Positions 34,055-42,742 of a stretch of 42,755 nucleotides of DNA are shown one piece after another. Numbering within the stretch: position 1 is the first letter of the stretch; every line of letters begins with the position of its first letter. The position numbers were made by a program, and so were the translations under genes. The notes beneath the pieces are model-generated. The model saw only the letters and a list, made by a program, of their open reading frames with translations. It ran no database searches and had not been told where the DNA came from. Source of the stretch: Campylobacterales bacterium (GTDB lineage Bacteria; Campylobacterota; Campylobacteria; Campylobacterales; Sulfurimonadaceae); assembly GCA_014859655.1 (NCBI GenBank), contig JACUTT010000019.1:1-42755 (forward strand). Direction: 5' to 3'.

Positions 34055-34819
34055 GTGCAACTGAAGACGCCTACGTTTAAGAGTGCACAGCATCAGGAGA
34101 TACGCAGCGACGACGGCTCTTTTACCGCCTATAGCGTGGAGTATGATGAGCACTACCACTCCACAAAAGACGGGGCGCTGAACGAGTCGCTGTGCAAGCA
34201 TGTCCTTCCCGCGCTCGCACATACCCATGACCAAGAGGAGATCGTCATTCTCGATATCTGCTTCGGCCTGGGATTCAACACCCTGGCCACCTTGCATGCC
34301 CTAAAAGGGAGCGGGAAAAAGGTGAGGATCTACTCACCCGAGCTGGACGAAGAGCTTGTCCGTTCGTTGGAGAACTTCGTCTATCCAAAGGAGTTTGAAG
34401 CGTTCAAAGCGGTCATTCTTGCCTTGAGCCGTGAGCAGTATTATGCCAGTGAGAATGTGGAGATCACCCTTGTCCTGGGTGACGCGCGCGAGTTTGTCAG
34501 AGACACAAAAGTGAAGTTCGACATTGTCTATCAGGATGCCTTCAGCCCCAAGAGCAACCCGCTGCTCTGGACAAGCGAGTATTTTAAAGACATCAGCACT
34601 CTCATGAAGCCCGATGCCATCCTCACGACCTATTCGATCGCTTTGCCGACGCGTATCGCGCTGCATGAGAACGGTCTGAATGTCTATCTTCACAAGGGCG
34701 AGGGGTTCAGAAGTGCGACGATAGCCTCGAAGTCGGTATCTTTAGAGTATGAAAAGGTAGACGTAGAGCACAAGATGCGCTGCAATCCGGAGGTGACTTC
34801 GCTCAAAGATCCGCAGTAA
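34055..34819 (+). CDS. MnmC-like tRNA-modifying methyltransferase, single domain
   Basis: The 254-residue protein matches the methyltransferase (DUF752/MnmC-m) half of MnmC. It starts TFKSAQHQEIRSDDGSFTAYS and has the glycine-rich ILDICFGLGFNTLATL motif I and the catalytic-region VYQDAFSPKSNPLLWTSEYF. In E. coli this half methylates nm5U34 of tRNA to mnm5U. The FAD oxidase half that makes nm5U from cmnm5U is absent. The start is GTG 34055 with a weak ribosome binding site; a 17-codon frame (34011-34064) overlaps it. mnmG, acting earlier in the pathway, is 2 kb downstream. The 200-base gap before it has no other gene. Confidence 0.85.
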   Translation: MQLKTPTFKSAQHQEIRSDDGSFTAYSVEYDEHYHSTKDGALNESLCKHVLPALAHTHDQEEIVILDICFGLGFNTLATLHALKGSGKKVRIYSPELDEELVRSLENFVYPKEFEAFKAVILALSREQYYASENVEITLVLGDAREFVRDTKVKFDIVYQDAFSPKSNPLLWTSEYFKDISTLMKPDAILTTYSIALPTRIALHENGLNVYLHKGEGFRSATIASKSVSLEYEKVDVEHKMRCNPEVTSLKDPQ

Positions 34820-34823
34820 ACGA

Positions 34824-35093
34824 CTACTTCAGCTGCCGGTTCTCGATCTTCATCAGCCAGGAGAAGAGTTCCGCAACGCCCTGGTAGAGGCGCGGCGGGA
34901 TCTCTTCGTGCAGATTGAGATTGAGAAGCGAATCGACAAGGGCCTGATTTTGAAAGATGGAGATGTCGTGCTCCTGGGCGAGGCGGAGGATCTTTTCAGC
35001 CACTTCGCCTTTTCCCTTGGCGATGAGCTGCGGGGCAGAGCGCTTCTCCTGATCGTACTTGAGCGCAGCGGCTTTGAGGGGCGGTTTGTTCAT
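34824..35093 (-). CDS. FlhB C-terminal-domain-like protein
   Basis: The 89-residue protein corresponds to the cytoplasmic C-terminal domain of FlhB/YscU. It begins KAAALKYDQEKRSAPQLIAKGKGEVAEKI, matching the FlhB part just after its autocleavage site, and ends LFSWLMKI. The NPTH self-cleavage motif and the four membrane helices are missing. Such stand-alone proteins (FlhX, or FlhB2 in Helicobacter) can substitute for the cleaved FlhB C-terminus in flagellar export. It lies 18 bases downstream of ribE on the same strand. Confidence 0.85.
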   Translation of the reverse strand: MNKPPLKAAALKYDQEKRSAPQLIAKGKGEVAEKILRLAQEHDISIFQNQALVDSLLNLNLHEEIPPRLYQGVAELFSWLMKIENRQLK

Positions 35094-35111
35094 CTTTGTG
35101 TGCCGCGCTGC

Positions 35112-35726
35112 TTAGTAGAGCGCGCTTATTTTGTCGACCTGGTCCCAGGAGAGGGAGGCTTTTTTTTTGGGGTTGAAGAGGTGGTAGATGTAGCGGGCGA
35201 ACATGTCGGTTTCGATGTTGACCTTATGTCCGATGCTATAGCTACCAAAAAGGCTCTCTTTGAGCGTGTGGGGGATGATGGTGAGCCGAAAGCCCGTTTG
35301 TGTCGTCTCGTTGATGGTCAGACTGACGCCATCCACCGTAACCGAGCCCTTGGGCACCAAAAAGCGGCGTTGCTCCGGCGGGATGGAGATAAAAAAATCA
35401 ACAGAGTTGCCATTGTTCGTGATCTTTTCCACGACGCCGATGCAGTCCACATGGCCCTGCACGATATGCCCTTCAAAGCGCGCACCCATCTGCATCGCAG
35501 GCTCGATGTGCACGGCTCCTTTGAGGTTTTCTACGGCGATGTGGGTTTGGGTCTCAGGCGAGAGTTCAAGTACGAAGGCACCCGAAAGTACTTTTACAAC
35601 GGTCAGACAGGCTCCGTTGACGGCGACAGAGTCACCGATATTGGGCGTGTAGACGGCTTTTAGAGTCAGCGCGTTGTTGCTGTAACTTTGAACATGTGCC
35701 ATTTCTCGGATAAGACCTGTAAACAT
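35112..35726 (-). CDS. ribE: Riboflavin synthase
   Basis: It dismutates two 6,7-dimethyl-8-ribityllumazine to riboflavin. The 204-residue protein has the two homologous lumazine-binding barrels: MFTGLIREMAHV with NGACLTVV in the first, and FEGHIVQGHVDCIGVV then GSVTVDGVSLTINE in the second. The C-terminal helix ends in KKASLSWDQVDKISALY. Start and length are standard. It lies upstream of the FlhB-like gene on the minus strand. The symbol ribE (alpha type) is used as in most Gram-negatives. Confidence 0.95.
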   Translation of the reverse strand: MFTGLIREMAHVQSYSNNALTLKAVYTPNIGDSVAVNGACLTVVKVLSGAFVLELSPETQTHIAVENLKGAVHIEPAMQMGARFEGHIVQGHVDCIGVVEKITNNGNSVDFFISIPPEQRRFLVPKGSVTVDGVSLTINETTQTGFRLTIIPHTLKESLFGSYSIGHKVNIETDMFARYIYHLFNPKKKASLSWDQVDKISALY

Positions 35727-35775
35727 TTGACCTCTTCTGTTTTGGGTGTGGTGACTTTTTTACAAGTCTAGCATA

Positions 35776-35804
35776 AGGGCACTTCTAAAAACCCTAACTG
35801 TCTT
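35776..35804 (-). repeat. Dispersed palindromic element, copy C (one end, diverged)
   Basis: agggcacttctaaaaaccct then aactgtctt matches copy D with about four substitutions. It lies between the divided ends of ribE and the Sel1 gene and breaks no recognised gene. TAA precedes it, similar to the flanks of the other copies. Confidence 0.7.
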
Positions 35805-35818
35805 GGGCTCAAAAAGCC

Positions 35819-36502
35819 TTAAAAGACGATCTTGCCCTCGCTTTGGAGCTTGGCAATGATGTTTTTGGCTTTTTCATGACCGCCATAGGCGGCTTTTCGG
35901 CAGAGCTCAAGCGCCTTCTCCTGATCCGCTTCGCAGCCGTGCCCCTGGTCATACATCTGCCCCAGATTGTACTGGGCGGTAGAAATATTGGCCTCGGCGG
36001 CTTTTTTGAAGAGGTAAAAGGCCTTGTTGTAATCCATAGGAATGCCGTGGCCCTCTTTGTAAAGAACGCCGAGGTTGTTGAAGGCTTCCATATTGCCGCG
36101 TTTGGCCGCCTCTTCGTACCAAAAGGCCGCTTCTGAGAAGTTCTGGATGCAGCCTAGACCCTTTTCGAGCATCATCGCCGTCTCATACTGTGCCTGAGGG
36201 ACCTCTTTGATGGCGGCGCGCATAAAGTACTCATGCGCCTTGAATATATCGTGCGAAAGCCCTTTTCCGTGCATCATCAAGACGGCGATATTATACATGG
36301 CCAGTGGGTGTTCCTGCTCGGCCGCCAGCGTGTACCAATGCGCCGCTTTGACGATATCTTCGGGCGTTCCCTGGCCGTTTTGGTACATGTAGCCAAGGCT
36401 GGCCTGAGCGGCGGCATTCCCCTCAAGGGCCAGTTCGCCATAGAGGGAAAAAGCTTTTTCGTAATCGGCTTGGTTATAGGCGTTATGTGCAAGTTGTATC
36501 AT
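35819..36502 (-). CDS. Sel1-like tetratricopeptide repeat protein
   Basis: The 227-residue protein is a run of six Sel1-like repeats of about 36 residues, each of the form A-x-x-x-LG-x-M-Y-x-x-G-x-G. Examples are AQASLGYMYQNGQGTPEDIVKAA, AMYNIAVLMMHGKGLSHD and AFNNLGVLYKEGHGIPMD. There is no signal peptide, so it is probably cytoplasmic, unlike the secreted Helicobacter cysteine-rich proteins, and it lacks their paired cysteines. Such repeats are protein-protein scaffolds. Partner unknown. Confidence 0.88.
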   Translation of the reverse strand: MIQLAHNAYNQADYEKAFSLYGELALEGNAAAQASLGYMYQNGQGTPEDIVKAAHWYTLAAEQEHPLAMYNIAVLMMHGKGLSHDIFKAHEYFMRAAIKEVPQAQYETAMMLEKGLGCIQNFSEAAFWYEEAAKRGNMEAFNNLGVLYKEGHGIPMDYNKAFYLFKKAAEANISTAQYNLGQMYDQGHGCEADQEKALELCRKAAYGGHEKAKNIIAKLQSEGKIVF

Positions 36503-36586
36503 AAGATCTCTTCGTTTTTTGGTGAATTATAATCAAAAGCAGGTTATAAAAGCATTTAAAAATTAGCCTGGTACGGTACTTAAGAA

Positions 36587-36772
36587 TCAGCGCCGCGTCT
36601 TGTCACCGCCGCGCTTTTCCTTCTTTAGTTTTGAGATGACCTCCATCAGACGTGCTTTTTCCGCCAGATGGTCATCACGGGTCAGGTGCTCGTCGCTTCC
36701 ATCGATCTGCGGATCGTAGACCATGATCTTGGGGACATAGTCCGCGTATTTACCTTTTTTCGGTTCTGACAT
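36587..36772 (-). CDS. Small charged hypothetical protein
   Basis: The 61-residue protein begins MSEPKKGKYADYVPKIMVYDP and ends in a basic lysine/arginine tail (KLKKEKRGGDKTRR). It is hydrophilic and mostly helical in the second half. I choose ATG 36772 because AAGG lies eight bases upstream and the conserved-looking KYADYVPKI follows; the frame is open to 36886. No family recognised. It is divergent from mnmG. Confidence 0.55.
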   Translation of the reverse strand: MSEPKKGKYADYVPKIMVYDPQIDGSDEHLTRDDHLAEKARLMEVISKLKKEKRGGDKTRR

Positions 36773-36931
36773 GGGTTCAGCCTTTATTTTGATAGGTAGC
36801 TGCATTATATTAAATATTCTTTTAAATAATGAAATGGGTTCGCCATTTAGTCTGTAATGAGGCTTGACAGGGTATAATTGCAGCAAAATTTACTTTCTCA
36901 ACCTTTGAAATAGGTTTAGGACAGGTGCAAT

Positions 36932-38845
36932 GTGAAATATGATGTAATAGTTGTGGGCGGAGGGCATGCGGGTGTTGAAGCAGCGCTGGCCTGTGCACGG
37001 ATGGACCAAAAGACGCTTTTGATCTCGATGTTGGCTGAAAATGTGGGCGCTACCTCGTGCAACCCCGCCGTAGGCGGTTTGGCGAAGGGGCACCTGGTAA
37101 AAGAGCTCGATGCTCTTGGCGGAGAGATGGGCCTGATTACCGATGAGGCAGGCATACAGTTTCGTATCCTGAATGCGGCAAAAGGACCGGCGGTACGCGG
37201 TACACGCGCACAGATCGACATGGATAAGTACCGTGTCATCGCGCGTAACCTGACGCTTACCACGCCAAACCTGGCACTTTTGCAGGAGACGGTGGACAGC
37301 CTTATCCTTGAAGGTAACAGCGTTGTCGGCGTCAAAACGGAGTTCCTGAACGAGTTTTATGCCTCCAAGGTGATCCTGACCACAGGCACCTTTTTGCAAG
37401 GTGTTATCCACATAGGCGAGATGACGCACGAGGCGGGACGTTTCGGAGAGTTCTCGGCGAAAAAGCTGGGGCTTCAGTTGCGCGAACTTGGTCTGGATGT
37501 GGGACGTCTGAAAACGGGCACCTGTCCGCGCGTCGACAGCTCAAGCATCGACTTTTCAGTGATGGAGAAGCAGGCGGGCGATGAACTTCCTACACCCTTT
37601 AGTTTCCGCACCGACAGGGAGAGCTTCAAAAAAGAAAAAAAACAGCTCCCCTGTTTCATTACCTACACCAACGAGACGACGCACAAAATCATCGAGTCAA
37701 ACTTCTACCGCGCCCCGCTTTTCAGCGGGCAGATCGAAGGGGTAGGGCCGCGCTACTGTCCGAGCATTGAAGATAAGATCAACCGTTTCAGGGACAAAGA
37801 GCGCCACCACCTCTTCATCGAACCGCAGACGATGGAAAACACCGAGTGCTACATCAACGGGATGAGCACCTCTTTACCGCCGGATGTGCAGCGCGACATG
37901 ATCCACTCGGTGCAGGGAATGGAAAACGCACGGATTGTGCGTTACGGCTACGCGATCGAGTATGACTATGTCAATCCGACCGAACTGACCCACACCCTGC
38001 AGACAAAAAAGATCCGCAACCTCTACCTGGCGGGGCAGATCAACGGAACAACGGGCTACGAGGAGGCAGCAGCGCAGGGGCTGATGGCAGGGATCAACGC
38101 CGCGCTTGCCAACCAAGACAAAGAACCTCTGATACTGCGCCGCGACGAGGCCTACATTGGGGTAATGATCGACGACCTTGTCACCAAGGGAACAAAAGAA
38201 CCTTACCGTATGTTTACCTCGCGCGCGGAGTACAGGCTCTTGCTGCGCGAAGAGAGTGCGGATCTGCGTCTGAGCGGCTACGGGCATGAACTGGGACTGA
38301 TCTCGGATGAGGTCAAGATGGCCGTTGAGCTTAAAAAAGCGCAGATTTCTTTGGGGGTGAGCTACCTCGAGATGCGCGAATGCACCCCGAGCAAAGAGTT
38401 TTTACTCTTTTTGAGCGAGATGGACGAGGAGCTTATCAACGACAAGACGCTCGCGATCAACATTGCTGCGCGCAAAAGCTTCACGCTGGAGAAGCTTCTC
38501 AAGCTGGAGCCGCGCATCGCGGAGTTTAGCGAGTATGTGCAGGAGCAGATCCTTGTCGAAGCAAAATATGCCCGCTATATCGAGAAACAGCATCAGGACA
38601 TCGAAAAGATGAAAAACCTGATGCACGTCAAGATTCCCGAAAACTTTGACTTCGCATCGGTCAAGGGGCTAAGCAACGAGATGGTGGAGAAGTTCGGAAA
38701 GTTCAATCCGCCGACCCTGCAGGCCGCTTCACAGATCAGCGGCGTAACCCCCGCCGCCGTCGAGATTCTGCAAATCTACATCAAGATGGAAGAGAATAAA
38801 AGACGTTCGCAAAAGGGTGCTTTTTCACCCAGCACGCCCAACTGA
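36932..38845 (+). CDS. mnmG: tRNA uridine-5-carboxymethylaminomethyl modification enzyme MnmG (GidA)
   Basis: MnmG with MnmE installs the (carboxymethyl)aminomethyl group on C5 of wobble U34, using FAD and methylene-THF. The 637-residue protein has the FAD GGGHAG at residues 8-13 and [17 protein letters not shown]. It also has the second GidA signature [12 protein letters not shown] and [17 protein letters not shown]. The GTG start at 36932 has a weak ribosome binding site (AGGACAGG about ten bases upstream). The C-terminal helical domain is complete. A GT-like hypothetical gene follows after 14 bases. Confidence 0.97.
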   Translation: MKYDVIVVGGGHAGVEAALACARMDQKTLLISMLAENVGATSCNPAVGGLAKGHLVKELDALGGEMGLITDEAGIQFRILNAAKGPAVRGTRAQIDMDKYRVIARNLTLTTPNLALLQETVDSLILEGNSVVGVKTEFLNEFYASKVILTTGTFLQGVIHIGEMTHEAGRFGEFSAKKLGLQLRELGLDVGRLKTGTCPRVDSSSIDFSVMEKQAGDELPTPFSFRTDRESFKKEKKQLPCFITYTNETTHKIIESNFYRAPLFSGQIEGVGPRYCPSIEDKINRFRDKERHHLFIEPQTMENTECYINGMSTSLPPDVQRDMIHSVQGMENARIVRYGYAIEYDYVNPTELTHTLQTKKIRNLYLAGQINGTTGYEEAAAQGLMAGINAALANQDKEPLILRRDEAYIGVMIDDLVTKGTKEPYRMFTSRAEYRLLLREESADLRLSGYGHELGLISDEVKMAVELKKAQISLGVSYLEMRECTPSKEFLLFLSEMDEELINDKTLAINIAARKSFTLEKLLKLEPRIAEFSEYVQEQILVEAKYARYIEKQHQDIEKMKNLMHVKIPENFDFASVKGLSNEMVEKFGKFNPPTLQAASQISGVTPAAVEILQIYIKMEENKRRSQKGAFSPSTPN

Positions 38846-38859
38846 AAAAAAGGAAGAGC

Positions 38860-39726
38860 ATGAAGAGAATATTTTATTATGCGCATACGGGACACCGCAT
38901 CGGACTGGACCGTTTTCACCGCGCGGCCGCGATCATCAAGGCTCTGGGGGAGTTTGAGATCACTCTGCTTACGAGTGACTACCGCATTGCACAGATCGCA
39001 CACACCTACGGGATAAAGCGTTCCGTGGGTGTGGACGTCGTCCGCAATATTCCCCAGATCGCAAGCAACGGGGATATTTTGATCTTTGACTCCGCCGAGG
39101 CAAACCCGGCGATGCTGGCCGATATGCAGCGCTTTTTCTCTGTTTTTATCCGCATCAGCGATGACCCGGAAGATCAGGTCTATCCGGGGGAGTATCTGAT
39201 CAATCCCTATATCAAGGACGAGAACTGCTGTAACGCACTCGCCGTCGACCCTCTCTACTTTTCGCCCCGGGAAAAAAAAGAGGAGAAGGTCTTCTTCTTT
39301 GGCGATGATGATTACGAAGAGGATCTCTTCAAGCACAAGGCAACGCTCGAGGCCAGCAGGCTCAAACTTCTTCTTGGCTTTTACTTTTTCGTCAACTACG
39401 AAGAGAAGCTAAAAGACGCCTTTACGGAGCTGATCGAGCCTGAAGAGTATCAGGAGACGATTCTTGGAGCAAAACTTTTTGTGACCTGTTCTCCTATAGC
39501 AGCCCTGCAGGCACTGGCAAGCGGTTCCCGCCCCATCTATCTTCAGCGGGAGGATTACACGAAAGAGTTTTTGCCGCTATTTGAGCGGCTGAATATTCCC
39601 TGTGCGGATTTTGCCGACAAGGAGGCTCTGGAGTCACTGATCAAAGCCAATCCATCACATCTGTATCACACGTTTGAAACAAGTGCGGTTGAGGTGGCAG
39701 ATTTCATCAGGAAACTCCTGAGTTAA
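38860..39726 (+). CDS. Glycosyltransferase-like hypothetical protein
   Basis: The 288-residue protein begins MKRIFYYAHTGHRIGLDRFHRAAAIIKAL, which resembles the N-terminal Rossmann half of GT-B or PseG-type proteins. It has a later FVTCSPIAALQALASGSRPIYLQ segment like the donor-sugar half, where a conserved Ser/Gly loop precedes a proline. No catalytic residue can be named, and the middle part is very acidic. It is 14 bases downstream of mnmG behind AGGAAG. Function unknown; a nucleotide-sugar-related enzyme is the best guess. Confidence 0.6.
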   Translation: MKRIFYYAHTGHRIGLDRFHRAAAIIKALGEFEITLLTSDYRIAQIAHTYGIKRSVGVDVVRNIPQIASNGDILIFDSAEANPAMLADMQRFFSVFIRISDDPEDQVYPGEYLINPYIKDENCCNALAVDPLYFSPREKKEEKVFFFGDDDYEEDLFKHKATLEASRLKLLLGFYFFVNYEEKLKDAFTELIEPEEYQETILGAKLFVTCSPIAALQALASGSRPIYLQREDYTKEFLPLFERLNIPCADFADKEALESLIKANPSHLYHTFETSAVEVADFIRKLLS

Positions 39727-39826
39727 TTCGTTGTTAAAGCATATTTAACTATCATATGCAGACTTTAAAAAAAGAAGCTACTGCCGATAAAAGCAGGGTG
39801 GTTGTAAACTATAAAGCGAGAATGAA

Positions 39827-40351
39827 ATGGAAAATAATAGCAGACGCGGTTTTATGGGAAAAGCCTTCGGCGCCGTTGCCGGGGTAGGTGCTGTCGGTTC
39901 ACTGATAGCCATGAAGCAGACTTGGGATCCTCTTCCTAGCGTCAAGGCAGCAGGATTTAGCACGATCGATCTCTCCTTGATCCCTGAAAATGAGCTAGTT
40001 GTCGAAAAATGGAGAGGCAAACCGATCTTTATTTTGAAAAAAACAGCAGAAATGGTCGCTTCGCAAGAATCTGAGGATGCGGCGCGTGACATTATCATCG
40101 GCGATGCGCACTATCTGGTCGTTATCGCTCTGTGCACGCACCTGGGATGTATTCCGGCCTACAGAGATGCGAAAAAAGATTTCAAATGCGCCTGCCACGG
40201 GGGAGAGTTCAATGTCTCCGGCAGAGTGACAAAGTCACCGCCTCCAAGCCCGCTTGTCATTCCTCCCTATAAGCTCGACGGTCACATCGTTCTTCTGGGG
40301 GAAGAAGGTCCTGAATACAAAAAAATGAAAGAAGCGGGCGTAGTCGCTTAA
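39827..40351 (+). CDS. petA: Ubiquinol/menaquinol:cytochrome c reductase Rieske subunit
   Basis: This is the 2Fe-2S subunit of the bc1 complex. The N-terminus NSRRGFMGKAFGAVAGVGAVGSL is a twin-arginine signal that stays as the membrane anchor. The cluster is bound by CTHLGCIP (near residue 103) and CACHGGEF (near 123), one Cys and one His from each. A PPPSPL loop follows. The 174-residue length is usual. It is the first gene of petABC, 13 bases before petB. A weak GAATG-adjacent ribosome binding site (GAGAATGAA) precedes the ATG. Confidence 0.95.
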   Translation: MENNSRRGFMGKAFGAVAGVGAVGSLIAMKQTWDPLPSVKAAGFSTIDLSLIPENELVVEKWRGKPIFILKKTAEMVASQESEDAARDIIIGDAHYLVVIALCTHLGCIPAYRDAKKDFKCACHGGEFNVSGRVTKSPPPSPLVIPPYKLDGHIVLLGEEGPEYKKMKEAGVVA

Positions 40352-40363
40352 GAAAGGGAATAA

Positions 40364-41581
40364 ATGGCACATTTTGAAAAAGCAACCGGTATGCGCGACT
40401 GGCTTAATCAGCGTTTAGCGATTGACAAGGTCGAAAAGGTGATGGCATCGGAGTATTGGATTCCGAAAAACATCAACTTCTTGTGGGCTATGGGGATGGT
40501 TCTTGCGATCACCTTTGCACTGCTTCTGGTTTCGGGCATCTTCTTGCTGATGTATTATCAGCCGAATGTCGAAACCGCATTTGACAGCGTCAACTATACC
40601 ATCATGCAAGAGGTCGAGTTCGGCTGGCTATGGCGTCATGTCCACGCGGTAGCGGCCTCGGTGGTCTTTTTGATCATCTACATCCACATGCTTACAGGCA
40701 TCTACTACGGCTCTTACAAGAAGGGGCGCGAGATGATCTGGATCTCAGGAATGCTTCTTTTTGTGACCTTCTCGGCAGAGGCATTTAGCGGCTACATGCT
40801 TCCGTGGGGACAGATGTCCTACTGGGCGGGTATGGTTATCACCAATCTTTTTGCCGCCGGTTCCTTGGAGCTTAACGGCGTTGTCGAGTGGATCCGCGGG
40901 GATTATGTCCCTGGACAGGCCTTCTTGGGACGTTTCTTTATGCTGCATGTGCTTCTGTTGCCACTGGCGATCATCGCACTGATCGGCATCCACTTCGCGG
41001 CACTTCGCATTCCGCACGTCAACAACCAAGACGGTGAAGAGTTTGATTTCGATGTCGAATCTAAAAAGTATCTCGCAGGCAAGAAAAAAGAGTCAAAGGT
41101 TATCCGTTTTGCCAATGACTTTATGAGCAAGGATATGTTTGTTGTGAGCATCTTCTTAATGTTCTTTTTCTATCTTGTTTTCTGGCAGTACGGCTTTGCG
41201 ATGGACCCTGTCAATTTTGATCCTGCAGATGGACTGGTAACACCGGCGCATATCTACCCGGAGTGGTATTTCTTGTGGTCGTATGAGATCCTTCGTCCCT
41301 TCTCGCGAGATGTGGGTCTTATCGCCTTCGCTTTCGCCCAGGTGATCTTTTTTGCCCTTCCGTTTTTGGACCGCAGCCCGAATGTGGCCGCGGCAAACAG
41401 ACGCGGTATCGCCTTTGCTCTGTGGTTCTGGCTGATGGTCATCGACCTTATCGTGCTGACCGCAATGGGCAAGCTGCCTCCAGAGGGGATCTTTAACGAT
41501 ATCGGCCTCTATGCGGCGCTTGGCTTCTTTGTTTTGTGGATAGCGCTTCCGATCATTACAAAATTTGAAAAAAAACTATAA
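40364..41581 (+). CDS. petB: Cytochrome b subunit of the bc1 complex
   Basis: The 405-residue membrane protein has about eight helices. It holds two b hemes through histidines in LWRHVHAVAASVVFLIIYIHML and in MLHVLLLPLAIIALIGIHFAALRIPHV. The Qo-site motif PEWYFLW is present in TPAHIYPEWYFLWSYEILR. The N-terminal FWALGM-like region reads NFLWAMGMVLAITFALLLVSGIF. Length and order match other Campylobacterota. GAAAGGGA precedes the ATG. Confidence 0.95.
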   Translation: MAHFEKATGMRDWLNQRLAIDKVEKVMASEYWIPKNINFLWAMGMVLAITFALLLVSGIFLLMYYQPNVETAFDSVNYTIMQEVEFGWLWRHVHAVAASVVFLIIYIHMLTGIYYGSYKKGREMIWISGMLLFVTFSAEAFSGYMLPWGQMSYWAGMVITNLFAAGSLELNGVVEWIRGDYVPGQAFLGRFFMLHVLLLPLAIIALIGIHFAALRIPHVNNQDGEEFDFDVESKKYLAGKKKESKVIRFANDFMSKDMFVVSIFLMFFFYLVFWQYGFAMDPVNFDPADGLVTPAHIYPEWYFLWSYEILRPFSRDVGLIAFAFAQVIFFALPFLDRSPNVAAANRRGIAFALWFWLMVIDLIVLTAMGKLPPEGIFNDIGLYAALGFFVLWIALPIITKFEKKL

Positions 41582-41591
41582 GGGCTTAGAG

Positions 41592-42656
41592 ATGAAAAAA
41601 GAGTTATTGATTTTAGCCGTTGTTGTTGCTTTTTCGCTTTTGACCTACTGGCTGGTTGAGCCTTATGCGCACAGTGTTATGCACCCGCATGTTCAAAACA
41701 GAGGTTTCCAGTATGACGGAACAGCAGATATCGAAGAGATGCAGAACAAGATCTCTGCATTAAACGAGAGCAAAGCCGCTGAAGAAGCAAAAGAGATGAG
41801 AGACCCGAAGGCCATTGCAAACATTGAAGCCGATCTTGTAGCTGCAAAAACTAGGCTGGAGACGAAGATATCTTTCTGGAAGGATATCAAGCGTATTGCA
41901 GCCTTGCCTATCGACATCAACCTTACAGCAGGCGAGGCGGCCTATCAAAACTGTCTGGGCTGCCATATGGAGGGTGCTGCTGCTATGGGCGGGGTTATAC
42001 CTCCACGGCTTGAAAGCGCCGGCGCGATCTATGACCGCAACTATCTGATTGGGCTCATCAAAGACCCGGCAATGGTCTCGAATGTCGATCACAAGTTCTC
42101 CATTGTTCGCCACCACGAGATGGAGAGCGTCAAGTACATGGTTTCTACGGATGAGGATATCGTCAATGTAATCGCCTATCTTCAGTCCATCGCGCCAAAG
42201 GCAGAAGAGATCACGCCTAAGGTCGCCTTTGAAGATTCATGCGGCCGTTGCCACTCTGTAAAATACAAGGCGTGGACGGTGATCGGAGAAAAACCAAGGT
42301 TCAAACTCAAAAAAGATGACTTTGCTTTTGAGCTTAAAAAGTATGAGTATGAAGAGGGATTGACCCAGTATATGGGCAAGCTTCCTCCTGACCTCTCTAT
42401 GTATATCCGTTCACGCGGGCCGGAGTATATCTCAGCATTTATGGAAGACCCTCAGCAGCTTCTTGCCGGCACCTCAATGCCGCGCGTCGGCATCAATGCC
42501 GACACAGCCGAAAAGGTCGTGGAGTATCTCGTAGAAGCGGGTGATCCTAAGCATGAAGAGCGTGATCGTATCGGTATGTACGTGATGATATACATGATCT
42601 TTTTCGTCATCGCAGCCTATCTGTGGAAACGACAGATATGGAAAGATCTACACTAA
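41592..42656 (+). CDS. petC: Diheme cytochrome c subunit of the bc1 complex
   Basis: The 354-residue protein is the cytochrome c1 equivalent of Campylobacterota and carries two c hemes: NCLGCH near residue 121 and SCGRCH near residue 219. It has an N-terminal signal/anchor (residues 3-19) and a C-terminal membrane helix (MYVMIYMIFFVIAAYLW). Between the anchor and first heme is a helical, charged stretch (about residues 40-85) likely to be coiled coil. ATG 41592 is chosen over TTG 41565, which lies inside petB, because AAGGG precedes it by seven bases. It passes electrons to soluble cytochrome c or CcoP. Confidence 0.94.
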   Translation: MKKELLILAVVVAFSLLTYWLVEPYAHSVMHPHVQNRGFQYDGTADIEEMQNKISALNESKAAEEAKEMRDPKAIANIEADLVAAKTRLETKISFWKDIKRIAALPIDINLTAGEAAYQNCLGCHMEGAAAMGGVIPPRLESAGAIYDRNYLIGLIKDPAMVSNVDHKFSIVRHHEMESVKYMVSTDEDIVNVIAYLQSIAPKAEEITPKVAFEDSCGRCHSVKYKAWTVIGEKPRFKLKKDDFAFELKKYEYEEGLTQYMGKLPPDLSMYIRSRGPEYISAFMEDPQQLLAGTSMPRVGINADTAEKVVEYLVEAGDPKHEERDRIGMYVMIYMIFFVIAAYLWKRQIWKDLH

Positions 42657-42692
42657 TCAAAGCGCCTTGGCGTTTTGATCCCCCCTTTTTTA
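42656..42692 (+). terminator. Intrinsic terminator of petABC
   Basis: The 11-bp stem atcaaagcgcc/ggcgttttgat (42656-42666 with 42669-42679, one G-T pair) begins at the petC stop. It is followed by six C and then six T residues, a clear rho-independent terminator. Confidence 0.8.
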
Positions 42693-42707
42693 AATCTTCA
42701 TTATTTA

Positions 42708-42742
42708 AGGGCACCTCTAAAAACCCCAACTGCCTTCAGAGG
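42708..42742 (-). repeat. Dispersed palindromic element, copy D, at the window's right edge
   Basis: agggcacctctaaaaacccc followed by aactgccttcagagg matches copy B's minus strand over about 32 bases. The window ends 13 bases later, so whether the second arm or a longer mobile element follows cannot be seen. Confidence 0.75.

Noticed and set aside
34011-34064. 17-codon ORF (MTSNKIFICVNGNQACN) before the MnmC-like gene
   Set aside because: It could be a leader coupled to the GTG start, and its first residues recall 2Fe-2S thioredoxin-like ferredoxins, but it is too short and lacks a good ribosome binding site.
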